Assembly (NCBI GenBank): GCA_964462125.1
Contig: CAYWXT010000290.1
Span: 1-6,515 of the forward strand
Direction: 5' to 3'
Source of the DNA: JAWLFY01 sp964462125
GTDB taxonomy: Bacteria; Planctomycetota; Planctomycetia; Pirellulales; Pirellulaceae
DNA length: 6,515 bases
The notes below the pieces were generated by a model. It searched no databases, was not told the DNA's origin, and saw only the letters and a list, made by a program, of their open reading frames with translations. Both the position numbers and the translations under genes were made by a program. Below, piece after piece: positions 1-6,515 of this stretch (the first letter of the stretch is position 1; every line of letters starts with the position of its first letter).

Positions 1-1371
1 TATGACCTCGGCGGGGGAACCTTCGACGTCTCGGTCTTGGAGGTCGCCGACAGCGGGGACAGCGAGCAGGAGAGCCGCGTGTTTCAGGTGATCAGCACCT
101 CCGGGGACACGCACCTCGGCGGTGACGACTTCGACGAGGAGCTGATCAATCACGTCGCGGCGCAGTTCAAACAAGAGAACGGCATCGATCTGCGCAACGA
201 TCCCATGGCGTTGCAGCGTCTGCAGGAGGCGTGTGAGAAGGCGAAGAAGGAACTCAGCTCGCTGCCGGAAACCGACATCAACTTGCCCTTCATCACGATG
301 GACGCGTCGGGGCCGAAGCATCTGACGATGAAGATCACCCGCAGCAAGTTTGAAGAGTTGATCGACGGGTTGGTCGAACGCTGCAAGACGCCGGTCCTGC
401 AGGCCCTCAAGGACGCCGGGATCGACGCCAGCGAGATCGACGAGGTGGTCCTGGTCGGCGGCAGTACGCGCGTCCCGAAGGTCCGCCAGATCGTCAAGGA
501 AATCTTCGGCAAAGAGCCGCATCAAGGGGTCAACCCGGACGAAGTGGTCGCCATCGGCGCCGCGATCCAAGGCAGCGTGCTCGCCGGGGACCGCGCCGAC
601 GTGCTGCTCCTCGACGTCAACCCGTTGACCCTCGGGATCGAGACCGAAGGGGGCGTCATGACGCCGCTGGTCGAGCGGAACACCACGATCCCGGTCGAAA
701 AGAAGAACATCTTCAGCACCGCTGCGGACAACCAGTCGGCCGTCACCGTTCGCGTCTTCCAGGGCGAACGGAAGATGGCCAGTGCCAACCGGTTGCTGGC
801 CGAATTCAACCTCGAGGGCATTCCGCCCCAGCCGCGTGGGGTGCCCCAGATCGAGGTCAAATTCGACATCGACCAAAACGGCATCCTCAACGTCACGGCG
901 AAGGAACTGAAGACAGGCAAAGAATCCAACATCCAGATCAAGGAAGCGGGAGCGCTGTCGGAGGAAGAAATCGAACAGATGCGCAAAGACGCCGAGGCGA
1001 ATGCCGAGGCGGACAAGCGACAGTTCGAACTGGTGGAAGCCAGGAACAAGGGGAACCAGCTCGTCTATCAGCTGGAGAAGCTGATGAAGGAGAACGAGGG
1101 CAAGCTGAACGAGGACGACAAGGCGCCGATGAACCAGGCGATCGAGAAGGTCAAGAAAGCCTGCGAGGGGGACGACATCGAAGGCATCAAACAGGCCACC
1201 GATGAGTTGGAGGCCGCCTCGCAGGCGTTCAGCAAGGTGCTGTACGAAAAGACCGGCAGCGAGGCCGGCGGCGGTGGTGCCGAGGAGACGGGCGAAGCCG
1301 CCTCCGCAGCCTCCACCTCCTCCGATGGGGATGAAGACGCGATCGACGCGGACTACGAAGTGAAGGACTAA
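1..1371 (+). CDS. dnaK: Molecular chaperone DnaK (Hsp70), 5' end outside the window
   Basis: ATP-driven cytosolic chaperone that binds exposed hydrophobic segments and hands aggregated clients to ClpB. The frame is open from base 1, where YDLGGGTFDVSVLEV matches the Hsp70 phosphate-binding signature near E. coli residue 193, so about 190 N-terminal residues are missing and 456 remain. Further landmarks are DTHLGGDDFDEELIN, the third signature VVLVGGSTRVPKV (about 451-489), and NPDEVVAIGAA. The interdomain linker VLLLDV lies at 601-618. It is followed by the beta substrate-binding domain (NQSAVTVRVFQGER, PRGVPQIEVKFDID) and the helical lid. The tail is rich in G, A, S and E, and ends in DAIDADYEVKD, a variant of the usual acidic Hsp70 terminus. 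No key residue is missing in the visible part. The TAA stop is 20 bp before clpB. Recognition is from direct resemblance to E. coli DnaK. Regulation cannot be judged because the promoter lies outside. Confidence 0.98.
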   Translation, partial: YDLGGGTFDVSVLEVADSGDSEQESRVFQVISTSGDTHLGGDDFDEELINHVAAQFKQENGIDLRNDPMALQRLQEACEKAKKELSSLPETDINLPFITMDASGPKHLTMKITRSKFEELIDGLVERCKTPVLQALKDAGIDASEIDEVVLVGGSTRVPKVRQIVKEIFGKEPHQGVNPDEVVAIGAAIQGSVLAGDRADVLLLDVNPLTLGIETEGGVMTPLVERNTTIPVEKKNIFSTAADNQSAVTVRVFQGERKMASANRLLAEFNLEGIPPQPRGVPQIEVKFDIDQNGILNVTAKELKTGKESNIQIKEAGALSEEEIEQMRKDAEANAEADKRQFELVEARNKGNQLVYQLEKLMKENEGKLNEDDKAPMNQAIEKVKKACEGDDIEGIKQATDELEAASQAFSKVLYEKTGSEAGGGGAEETGEAASAASTSSDGDEDAIDADYEVKD

Positions 1372-1391
1372 CCTGAGGTCACCGATCCATC

Positions 1392-4070
1392 ATGGCTTTT
1401 CGATTCGACAAGCTGACAACCAAGGCACAAACCGCGGTGGCAGAGGCTCAGGGGCGGGCCGCGACCGCGGGGAACCCAGAGATCGACCCCCTGCATCTGC
1501 TGGCCGCCTTGGTCGAGGAAACCGATGGGATCACCCGGCCGCTGCTGGAGAAGATGAAGGTCGATGCGTCGCAGCTGCAGGGGCTGATTCAAAACGAGGC
1601 GGGGCGATTGCCCTCGGTCTCCGGCGGCCGCCAGCCTGGTATCTCGCCGTCGCTTCAGCAAACCTTCGACGCCGCCGCGAAGTCGGCTGAGTCACTCAAG
1701 GATGAATTCATCAGCACCGAGCACCTGTTGCTCGGGCTGGCAAGTGTCGAGAGCAAAGCCAAGAACCTGCTGAAACTCTCGGGGGTCAGCGAAGAGGACG
1801 TCCTGAAGGCGATGAGCGAGGTTCGCGGCTCGGCACGCGTCACCGACCAGAACGCCGAAGACACTTACCAGGCGTTGGAAAAGTACGGCATCGACCTGAC
1901 CGAGCTCGCCTCCCAAGGGAAACTCGACCCGGTTATCGGCCGCGACAACGAGATCCGCCGAGTCATCCAGGTGCTCTCGCGACGGACCAAGAACAACCCG
2001 GTCCTGATTGGCCAGCCGGGCGTCGGGAAGACTGCCATCGCCGAAGGGTTGGCGCTGCGGATTTTCGAAGGGGACATCCCTCAAAGCCTGAAAGACAAAA
2101 AGGTGATCTCCCTCGACATGGGCGCCCTGGTCGCCGGGGCCAAGTTCCGCGGTGAGTTCGAGGAACGGCTGAAGGCGGTGTTGCGGGAAATCAAGGATTT
2201 GCGTGGCCAGGTGGTGCTGTTCATCGACGAGTTGCACCTGGTCGTCGGCGCCGGCCGGGCGGAAGGATCGGCCGATGCGGCGAACTTGCTGAAACCGGAA
2301 CTCGCCCGCGGCACGCTCCGCTGTATCGGTGCCACCACGCTCGACGAATACCGGCAAAACATCGAAAAAGACGCTGCGCTGGAGCGCCGCTTCCAACCGG
2401 TGTACGTCAATGAGCCCTCGGTGGAGGACACCATCGCGATCCTGCGAGGGCTCAAACCCCGCTATGAGTCGCACCACGGCGTGCGGGTCACCGACAACGC
2501 CTTGGTGGCCGCCGCCAACCTGTCAAACCGCTACATCGCCGACCGCTTCCTCCCGGACAAGGCGATCGACCTGGTCGATGAAGCCTCCAGCCGTCTGGCG
2601 ATGGAGAAGGAAAGTGTCCCCGAGCCGATCGATCAACTGCAGCGCCAGCTGCGGCAATTCGAATTGGCTCACCGCCAACTCGCCGATGAGCAAGAATCTG
2701 CCGCGGTCCACCGTCGTGATGAGATCGAAGCCGAAATGGAGTCGATCAAACGAGAGCTGGCAAGTCTCCGCGAGCAGTGGGAGGCGGAGAAGATGGGGCT
2801 GGATGACGTGCAGTCGATCCGCCAGGAAGCCGACCAGCTTCAACACCGCTTCTCGGCGCTCGACGCCGAAGCGAAACAACGACAGCTGCGCGGGGAGAAT
2901 CCAGAAGAGCTTTATCAGGAGATGCTGGAGGTCCAATCACGGATGCGGGAACTGCAGCGGAGAATCGACGATAGCGAACAGCGTGAAGCCGCCGCGCCGG
3001 AGGCAGAGGCGGCGGAAACCGCGACCCGCCGGCTGCTTCGCAAGGAAGTCACCGACGAAGAGATCGCCGAGGTCGTCAGCAATTGGACCGGCGTTCCCGT
3101 CAGCCGGATGCTGGAGACCGAACGGGCGAAGCTGCTGGAGATGGAGAACCGTCTGCATCAGCGCGTGGTCGGTCAGGAGGAGGCGGTCGCCGCGGTTTCC
3201 GACGCCGTGCGACGCAGCCGCAGTGGTTTGCAGGACCCCCGCCGCCCGATCGGCTCGTTCCTGTTCCTCGGCCCGACCGGCGTTGGGAAGACGGAACTGT
3301 GCAAGGCTCTCGCGGAGGTCATGTTCGATGACGAATCCGCGATGGTGCGGATCGACATGAGCGAGTTCATGGAACGGCACAGCGTTGCCCGGCTGATTGG
3401 CGCCCCGCCCGGCTACGTCGGCTATGAAGAGGGGGGCAAACTCACCGAAGCGGTGCGGCGACGTCCCTACGCGGTGATCCTGCTTGACGAAATGGAAAAG
3501 GCGCACCCCGATGTGTTCAACATCCTGTTGCAGGTGCTCGACGACGGCCGTTTGACCGACGGCCACGGGCGCACGGTCGACTTCAGCAACACCGTCATCG
3601 TGATGACTAGCAATGTCGGCAGCCAGGTGATCCAAAAAATCACCGAGGAAGGGGGCGGCGAAGGGGCGATGCGCGAGGCCATCCAGGACGCCTTGAAGGT
3701 GCAGTTCCTGCCGGAGTTCCTCAACCGGATTGACGACGTGGTGATCTTCCATCCGCTGACGCGGACCGAGATCCATCGCATCGTGGAACTCCAGTTGGAA
3801 CATCTCGCCAAGCGTCTCGAGGCGAGCGGACTGGCGCTGCAGCTCAGCGATGCCGCAATCGACCAGATCGCCGCGACCGGCTACGATCCCTCCTTCGGCG
3901 CCCGCCCCCTGAATCGGGTGATTCAACGCGAGGTCCAGAACCCCTTGGCCACGGCGCTGCTCAAGGAATCGTATCCGGAAGGATCAACCGTCGTCGTCGA
4001 CTATGCGGACGGGGAGTTCCAGTTCTCCACCACGACAGCGGCGCCGGCCGAGCCGGTCGCCAGCGAGTGA
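1392..4070 (+). CDS. clpB: ATP-dependent disaggregase ClpB (Hsp100)
   Basis: Hexameric AAA+ unfoldase that threads aggregated proteins through its pore, working with DnaK. It has 892 aa against 857 in E. coli. Order: Clp N-domain (about 1-145). NBD1 has Walker A GQPGVGKT 207-214, pore loop GAKFRG with F252, Walker B FIDE ending at E280, and arginine fingers R332/R333. A coiled-coil middle domain spans about 410-547. NBD2 has Walker A GPTGVGKT 627-634, pore-loop Y675 in GYVGYEEGG, Walker B LLDE ending at E700, R779 in FLNRID, and sensor 2 GAR at 836-838. Comparing NBD1 and NBD2 landmark offsets with E. coli puts about 21 extra residues in the middle domain, including an A/E-rich stretch near 527-546. 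The start gives the canonical MAFRFDKLT N-terminus, and TGAGGT (1374-1379) is a weak ribosome site 12 nt upstream. All catalytic motifs are intact. The 20-bp gap after dnaK implies cotranscription. Confidence 0.98.
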   Translation: MAFRFDKLTTKAQTAVAEAQGRAATAGNPEIDPLHLLAALVEETDGITRPLLEKMKVDASQLQGLIQNEAGRLPSVSGGRQPGISPSLQQTFDAAAKSAESLKDEFISTEHLLLGLASVESKAKNLLKLSGVSEEDVLKAMSEVRGSARVTDQNAEDTYQALEKYGIDLTELASQGKLDPVIGRDNEIRRVIQVLSRRTKNNPVLIGQPGVGKTAIAEGLALRIFEGDIPQSLKDKKVISLDMGALVAGAKFRGEFEERLKAVLREIKDLRGQVVLFIDELHLVVGAGRAEGSADAANLLKPELARGTLRCIGATTLDEYRQNIEKDAALERRFQPVYVNEPSVEDTIAILRGLKPRYESHHGVRVTDNALVAAANLSNRYIADRFLPDKAIDLVDEASSRLAMEKESVPEPIDQLQRQLRQFELAHRQLADEQESAAVHRRDEIEAEMESIKRELASLREQWEAEKMGLDDVQSIRQEADQLQHRFSALDAEAKQRQLRGENPEELYQEMLEVQSRMRELQRRIDDSEQREAAAPEAEAAETATRRLLRKEVTDEEIAEVVSNWTGVPVSRMLETERAKLLEMENRLHQRVVGQEEAVAAVSDAVRRSRSGLQDPRRPIGSFLFLGPTGVGKTELCKALAEVMFDDESAMVRIDMSEFMERHSVARLIGAPPGYVGYEEGGKLTEAVRRRPYAVILLDEMEKAHPDVFNILLQVLDDGRLTDGHGRTVDFSNTVIVMTSNVGSQVIQKITEEGGGEGAMREAIQDALKVQFLPEFLNRIDDVVIFHPLTRTEIHRIVELQLEHLAKRLEASGLALQLSDAAIDQIAATGYDPSFGARPLNRVIQREVQNPLATALLKESYPEGSTVVVDYADGEFQFSTTTAAPAEPVASE

Positions 4071-4106
4071 TCGCTACCGACTCGCCGGCTCCCGGCCGGT
4101 CGTGCT

Positions 4107-4133
4107 AAACTCCCGGCTTTCATCCGGAGTTTT
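4107..4133 (+). terminator. Terminator-like hairpin after clpB
   Basis: AAACTCC-C-GG (4107-4116) pairs with CCGGAGTTT (4124-4132). This makes a 9-bp stem with one bulged C and a 7-nt loop, CTTTCAT, ending in TTTT (4130-4133). It sits 36 bp after the clpB stop and 18 bp before the next start, so it could end the dnaK-clpB transcript. Weak points: the stem is short, three of the four T residues are paired in it, and no long T tract follows. The rest of the 80-bp gap (4071-4150) is GC-rich with no other convincing signal. Confidence 0.4.
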
Positions 4134-4150
4134 CGAACGAGTCGATCGCC

Positions 4151-4921
4151 ATGCCAGCTGTCCTTGCCATTGCCGCCCACCCTGACGATATCGAATTCCT
4201 GATGGCCGGTGCGATGCTTCAGCTCGCCGCACGCGGCTGGGATTTGCACTACATGAACCTGTGCGACGGTTCGCGCGGTTCCACCACAATGAATCGAGAC
4301 CAGTGTGCGGCGACACGGTTGCAGGAAGCGCAGCGCGCCTGTGAGGTTTTGAACGCGAAGTTTTACGGGCCGATCTTTCCCGACATGGAAGCGGCGTACG
4401 CGAATGAATCGCTGCGCAAGGTCGCGGCGGTGGTGCGGATAGCCAAGCCGACGATCCTGCTGACCCATTCACCGCGCGACTACATGGAGGATCACGAGAA
4501 CGTCTGCCGATTGGCGGTCAGCGCCGCGTTCTGCCACGGCATGCCAAACTACGAAAGCGACCCGCCGGCCGACGTCTACATGGACCCGGTGACCGTCTAC
4601 CACGCCCAGCCGGTTGGCAACACGACACCGCTCGGCGAGCCGGTCGTTCCGCATCTGTTTGTCGACACCACCGATGTGGTCGAGAAGAAAGTGGAGGCGC
4701 TCAGCTGCCACGCCAGCCAGAAGGAGTGGTTGGACCAGAGCCAGGGCCAGGACAGCTACCTGGAGACCCTACGGCACTGGAGCCGCGAGGTGGGGCTGAT
4801 GAGCGGCATATTTGAGCACGCCGAGGGCTGGCGGCGGCACCAACACTGGGGTTTCTGCGGACCTGACGACGATCCCCTCCGCGACGCCTTGGCCGATATC
4901 ATCGTCGACAGCCGGAAATAG
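4151..4921 (+). CDS. PIG-L/LmbE-family zinc-dependent deacetylase, substrate unknown
   Basis: Predicted metal-dependent N-deacetylase of the family that includes MshB, BshB and GlcNAc-PI de-N-acetylase, which remove acetyl groups from N-acetylglucosamine-type substrates. At 256 aa it has normal length for the family and no signal peptide or membrane segment, so it is probably cytosolic. Motif 1 is AHPDD (9-13), giving zinc ligands H10 and D13 and the general base D12. Motif 2 is HSPRDYMEDH (106-115), with H115 as the expected third zinc ligand. The usual pattern here is DxHxDH; this protein has Met112 in place of the first His. A C-terminal HWGFCGPDDDP segment follows. The start is fixed by an in-frame TAA at 4106 with no start codon between it and ATG 4151, and by motif 1 lying at the N-terminus. 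No good ribosome site is visible: GGAG at 4126-4129 is 21 nt away. The substrate cannot be named from sequence, and no sugar or thiol pathway gene lies beside it. Confidence 0.88.
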   Translation: MPAVLAIAAHPDDIEFLMAGAMLQLAARGWDLHYMNLCDGSRGSTTMNRDQCAATRLQEAQRACEVLNAKFYGPIFPDMEAAYANESLRKVAAVVRIAKPTILLTHSPRDYMEDHENVCRLAVSAAFCHGMPNYESDPPADVYMDPVTVYHAQPVGNTTPLGEPVVPHLFVDTTDVVEKKVEALSCHASQKEWLDQSQGQDSYLETLRHWSREVGLMSGIFEHAEGWRRHQHWGFCGPDDDPLRDALADIIVDSRK

Positions 4922-4955
4922 ATGGACGTCCGACTCGCCGAGGGGATCGTGGTCA
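4864..4955. repeat. Imperfect 21-nt inverted repeat at the convergent gene junction
   Basis: The left arm 4864-4884 and right arm 4935-4955 are complementary at 19 of 21 positions. They share an uninterrupted 11-bp core (ACGATCCCCTC at 4869-4879, GAGGGGATCGT at 4940-4950) flanked on each side by one mismatch and four more pairs. The spacer is 50 nt. The left arm lies in the last codons of the deacetylase gene, and the right arm ends exactly on the stop codon of the response-regulator gene. Either transcript could fold it into a strong stem. No T run follows on either strand, so it is not a textbook intrinsic terminator. A role as a bidirectional transcription barrier or mRNA 3'-end stabiliser is inference. 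Confidence 0.6.
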
Positions 4956-5627
4956 ACGCTGATCTTCGACCCACAGCACCGCGCGGCGGGTGAGTTGGGT
5001 GAGGGAGTTGACATCGAGCTTCCGCTTGATGTTCTCGCGGTGACTCTCGACGGTGTGAACGCTGATCCCCAGGCGGTTGGCGATCTGTTGGGCGGCGAGT
5101 CCTTCACCGACCAGCCGAAAGATTTCCAGTTGCCGATCGGAGAGCGTTTCGATGGGATCGGTCCGCGGTTGACTCCCCCGGGTCGTGCGGCCCAGCATCG
5201 TTTCGGTCATCGCCGAGCTGAGGTAGACGCGGTTATCGCGGATCGCGCGGATCGCTCGGATCACGTCGTTCGCATCGGCTTCTTTGTTGACGTAACCCAT
5301 TGCGCCGGCGTGCAAGCAACGGTCGGCATACAGTGATTCCTCGTACATCGAGTGCACCAGTGTCCGGATCTGCTTGTGGTGCGCCTTGAGCGTTTTGAGC
5401 AGTTCCAAGCCGTCGCTGTTTTTGAGCGCGATGTCGACGATCACGACATCGGGGTGGAGTTCACGGATCTGGCCGAGTGCCTCTTGGACATCGGCAGCTT
5501 GGCCGCAGACGGTCATGTCGTCCTGGGCATCGATGCGGTGTCCGAGCCCTTCGCACAGCGCGGGGTGATCGTCGACGATCAGCACGCGCACTTGCTTGAT
5601 GGACACTTTCGTGGAGGTGGAACTCAT
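4953..5627 (-). CDS. NarL/LuxR-type response regulator
   Basis: Cytosolic transcription regulator of 224 aa, probably activated by phosphotransfer from the kinase encoded just upstream. The receiver domain (about 13-130) has the acidic pair D19/D20 in VLIVDDHPAL, phosphoacceptor D65 in VVIVDIALKNSDG, switch residue S93, and the conserved lysine K115 in GYVNKEA, so it looks fully competent. A short linker (about 146-160) leads to a LuxR-type helix-turn-helix (about 161-215) with LSDRQLEIFRLVGEG, the recognition-helix stretch GISVHTVESHRENIKRKL, and a C-terminal dimerisation helix. ATG at 5625-5627 overlaps the kinase stop (ATGA). Its ribosome site AAGGGG (complement of 5635-5640) has a 7-nt spacer. 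The gene ends 31 bp from the convergent deacetylase gene. Its targets cannot be inferred from this window. The family call is secure; the signal is unknown. Confidence 0.96.
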   Translation of the reverse strand: MSSTSTKVSIKQVRVLIVDDHPALCEGLGHRIDAQDDMTVCGQAADVQEALGQIRELHPDVVIVDIALKNSDGLELLKTLKAHHKQIRTLVHSMYEESLYADRCLHAGAMGYVNKEADANDVIRAIRAIRDNRVYLSSAMTETMLGRTTRGSQPRTDPIETLSDRQLEIFRLVGEGLAAQQIANRLGISVHTVESHRENIKRKLDVNSLTQLTRRAVLWVEDQR

Positions 5628-5640
5628 CCTATTGCCCCTT
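5624..5640 (-). promoter_or_regulatory. Translational coupling site: ATGA overlap plus ribosome site for the response regulator
   Basis: The kinase stop TGA (5624-5626) and the regulator start ATG (5625-5627) share bases as ATGA on the minus strand. AAGGGG (5635-5640) lies inside the 3' end of the kinase gene, 7 nt upstream of the ATG. This is a strong site at normal spacing. Such overlaps usually mean one mRNA and coupled synthesis of both proteins. Confidence 0.8.
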
Positions 5641-6515
5641 TTTCCCGAGCCAACAATACCGCCCGCGGCAAGATGCAGCGAACAATGGTACCATCCTGTT
5701 CGGCGGCGCCAACGGTGAGTCGGGCTCCGATCAGCCCAGCTCGGTAAGCCATCGAGGAGAGCCCAAATCCTGTTCGCGTATCCGAGCTGGAGCGGATTCC
5801 AATGCCATCGTCCGCGATCTGAAGCTGGAGGGAATCGCTGTCGAGTTCCAGCCGAATGGAGACCCGCCGCGCGTTGGCGTGGCGGGCGGCGTTGGCCACC
5901 CCCTCTTGGGCGATCCGATACAGCTGGGTGGCGACGGAGGTGTCGGCAACCGTGATCGGCCGCGTGAATTCGAATTCACAATCAAGATCGTGAGCTTCAC
6001 GCGTCCGCTCGGCAAGTCCCTGAATGGCGGCAATGAGACCATGCTGGTCGAGTTCCACGGGGACCAATTCTCGAATGATCGCCCGCATCTGGCTCTGGAC
6101 GGTTTCGAGCCACTGGGAAATTCGCTCCGCGGTCTTCGCTTCCTCCAAACCGCGTTGTGCCAAGACTTCGGCATGGGTTTGCGCCATGTAACGCAGTCCG
6201 GTCAATTCCTGGCCCACGCCGTCGTGAATGTCCTGGCCGATACGGCGTTGTTCTTCGGCGGCGGCGTCGACAACTTGTTTCTCCAGTTCCTTGCGGTGGG
6301 TGATGTCGTGGACGATACCGATGAACAGTCCCATGTGGTCGACTTCGTTCACGGCCAGTCCGATCGGAAAAATGGAGCCATCCTTCCGACGCCCGACCAT
6401 TTCACGTCCAGTGCCGATGATGTGGGGCTCGCGCGTCTCCAGATTGCGTTTCAAATAATTGTCAAGTTCTTCGCGGTAGGGAGATGGCATGAGGATGTTG
6501 ACGTTGTGCCCGATC
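5624..6515 (-). CDS. PAS-domain sensor histidine kinase, FixL-like PAS with NarX-type catalytic core, N-terminus outside the window
   Basis: Sensor kinase, cut by the right edge; the frame stays open to 6515 and reads IGHNVNILMPSPYREEL upstream of the ATG at 6490, so that ATG is internal. Residue numbers here count from that Met. The second half of a PAS domain (about 1-65) has the FixL-type pattern NILMPSPYR, HIIGTGREMVGRRKDGSIFPI and GIVHDIT. A short coiled coil (about 66-85) follows. The HisKA_3 phosphoacceptor box is EEQRRIGQDIHDGVGQ, with H89 at 6224-6226. The HATPase domain has an N box LYRIAQEGVANAARHA (N200), G1 box ADDGIGI (227-232) and GFGLSSM (241-247). No membrane segment is visible in this part. 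All catalytic residues are present. Leu9 (6464-6466) replaces the haem-ligand His of FixL, so oxygen sensing should not be assumed. Its stop overlaps the start of its likely partner regulator. Confidence 0.94.
   Translation of the reverse strand, partial: IGHNVNILMPSPYREELDNYLKRNLETREPHIIGTGREMVGRRKDGSIFPIGLAVNEVDHMGLFIGIVHDITHRKELEKQVVDAAAEEQRRIGQDIHDGVGQELTGLRYMAQTHAEVLAQRGLEEAKTAERISQWLETVQSQMRAIIRELVPVELDQHGLIAAIQGLAERTREAHDLDCEFEFTRPITVADTSVATQLYRIAQEGVANAARHANARRVSIRLELDSDSLQLQIADDGIGIRSSSDTRTGFGLSSMAYRAGLIGARLTVGAAEQDGTIVRCILPRAVLLAREKGAIG

Noticed and set aside
37..39. TTG as the start of the DnaK frame
   Set aside because: The conserved Hsp70 sequence YDLGGGTFD lies upstream in the same frame from base 1, so the gene is simply cut by the window edge.
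1692..2477. 261-codon open frame antisense to clpB
   Set aside because: Mirror of conserved ClpB NBD1 coding sequence, with no recognisable domain of its own.
2329..3360. 343-codon plus-strand frame overlapping clpB
   Set aside because: Rich in S, R, W and C with no domain; a +1-type shadow of the clpB frame.
2937..3926. 329-codon open frame antisense to clpB
   Set aside because: Lies wholly inside the intact clpB gene. Composition (R-, H- and Q-rich, no known motif) is typical of antisense frames in high-GC DNA.
4078..4144. 7-bp inverted repeat CGACTCG/CGAGTCG and 8-bp direct repeat CTCCCGGC in the clpB-deacetylase gap
   Set aside because: Too short and GC-rich to stand out; they overlap the better-supported hairpin.
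4924..4931. GGACGTCC palindrome between the convergent genes
   Set aside because: Eight bases only, within the spacer of the larger inverted repeat; common by chance in this composition.
4812..5336. 174-codon plus-strand frame running from the deacetylase end across the response regulator
   Set aside because: Overlaps two well-supported genes in other frames and shows no protein motif.
6488..6490. ATG as the start of the kinase
   Set aside because: The frame remains open to the window edge and the preceding residues (IGHNVNIL) continue the FixL-like PAS pattern, so this Met is internal.

Overview
The window is ordinary chromosomal DNA: high GC, tightly packed, with no mobile elements, RNA genes or CRISPR. 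It holds five genes in two blocks that converge near position 4940. Protein style suggests a planctomycete, probably Pirellulaceae-like. The clues are a ClpB with a DELHLVVGAG Walker B region and a long A/E-rich middle domain, a PIG-L deacetylase with a DYMEDH second motif, and a FixL-like PAS joined to a NarX-type kinase. That assignment is from memory of family style, not from a search.

Left block, plus strand. The 3' two-thirds of dnaK (Hsp70) enters from the left edge and ends at 1371. A complete clpB (Hsp100 disaggregase, 892 aa) follows after 20 bp. The two are almost certainly one transcript, which places both halves of the bacterial disaggregation machine in one operon. An 80-bp gap with a terminator-like hairpin (4107-4133) then precedes a PIG-L/LmbE-family zinc deacetylase of unknown substrate (4151-4921).

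Right block, minus strand. A sensor histidine kinase, cut by the right edge, reads leftward into a NarL/LuxR-type response regulator through a 4-bp ATGA overlap. Together they form a typical two-component pair. The visible PAS part closely resembles the FixL oxygen sensor, but Leu stands where the haem-ligating His should be.

The deacetylase and the regulator converge with only 31 bp between stop codons. A 21-nt imperfect inverted repeat (19 of 21 positions complementary, 50-nt spacer, 4864-4955) spans this junction and is the least expected non-coding signal here. I see no clearly new multi-gene system. The items most worth following up are this inverted repeat, the His-less FixL-like PAS, the Met-for-His change in the deacetylase motif, and the unusual ClpB middle domain.
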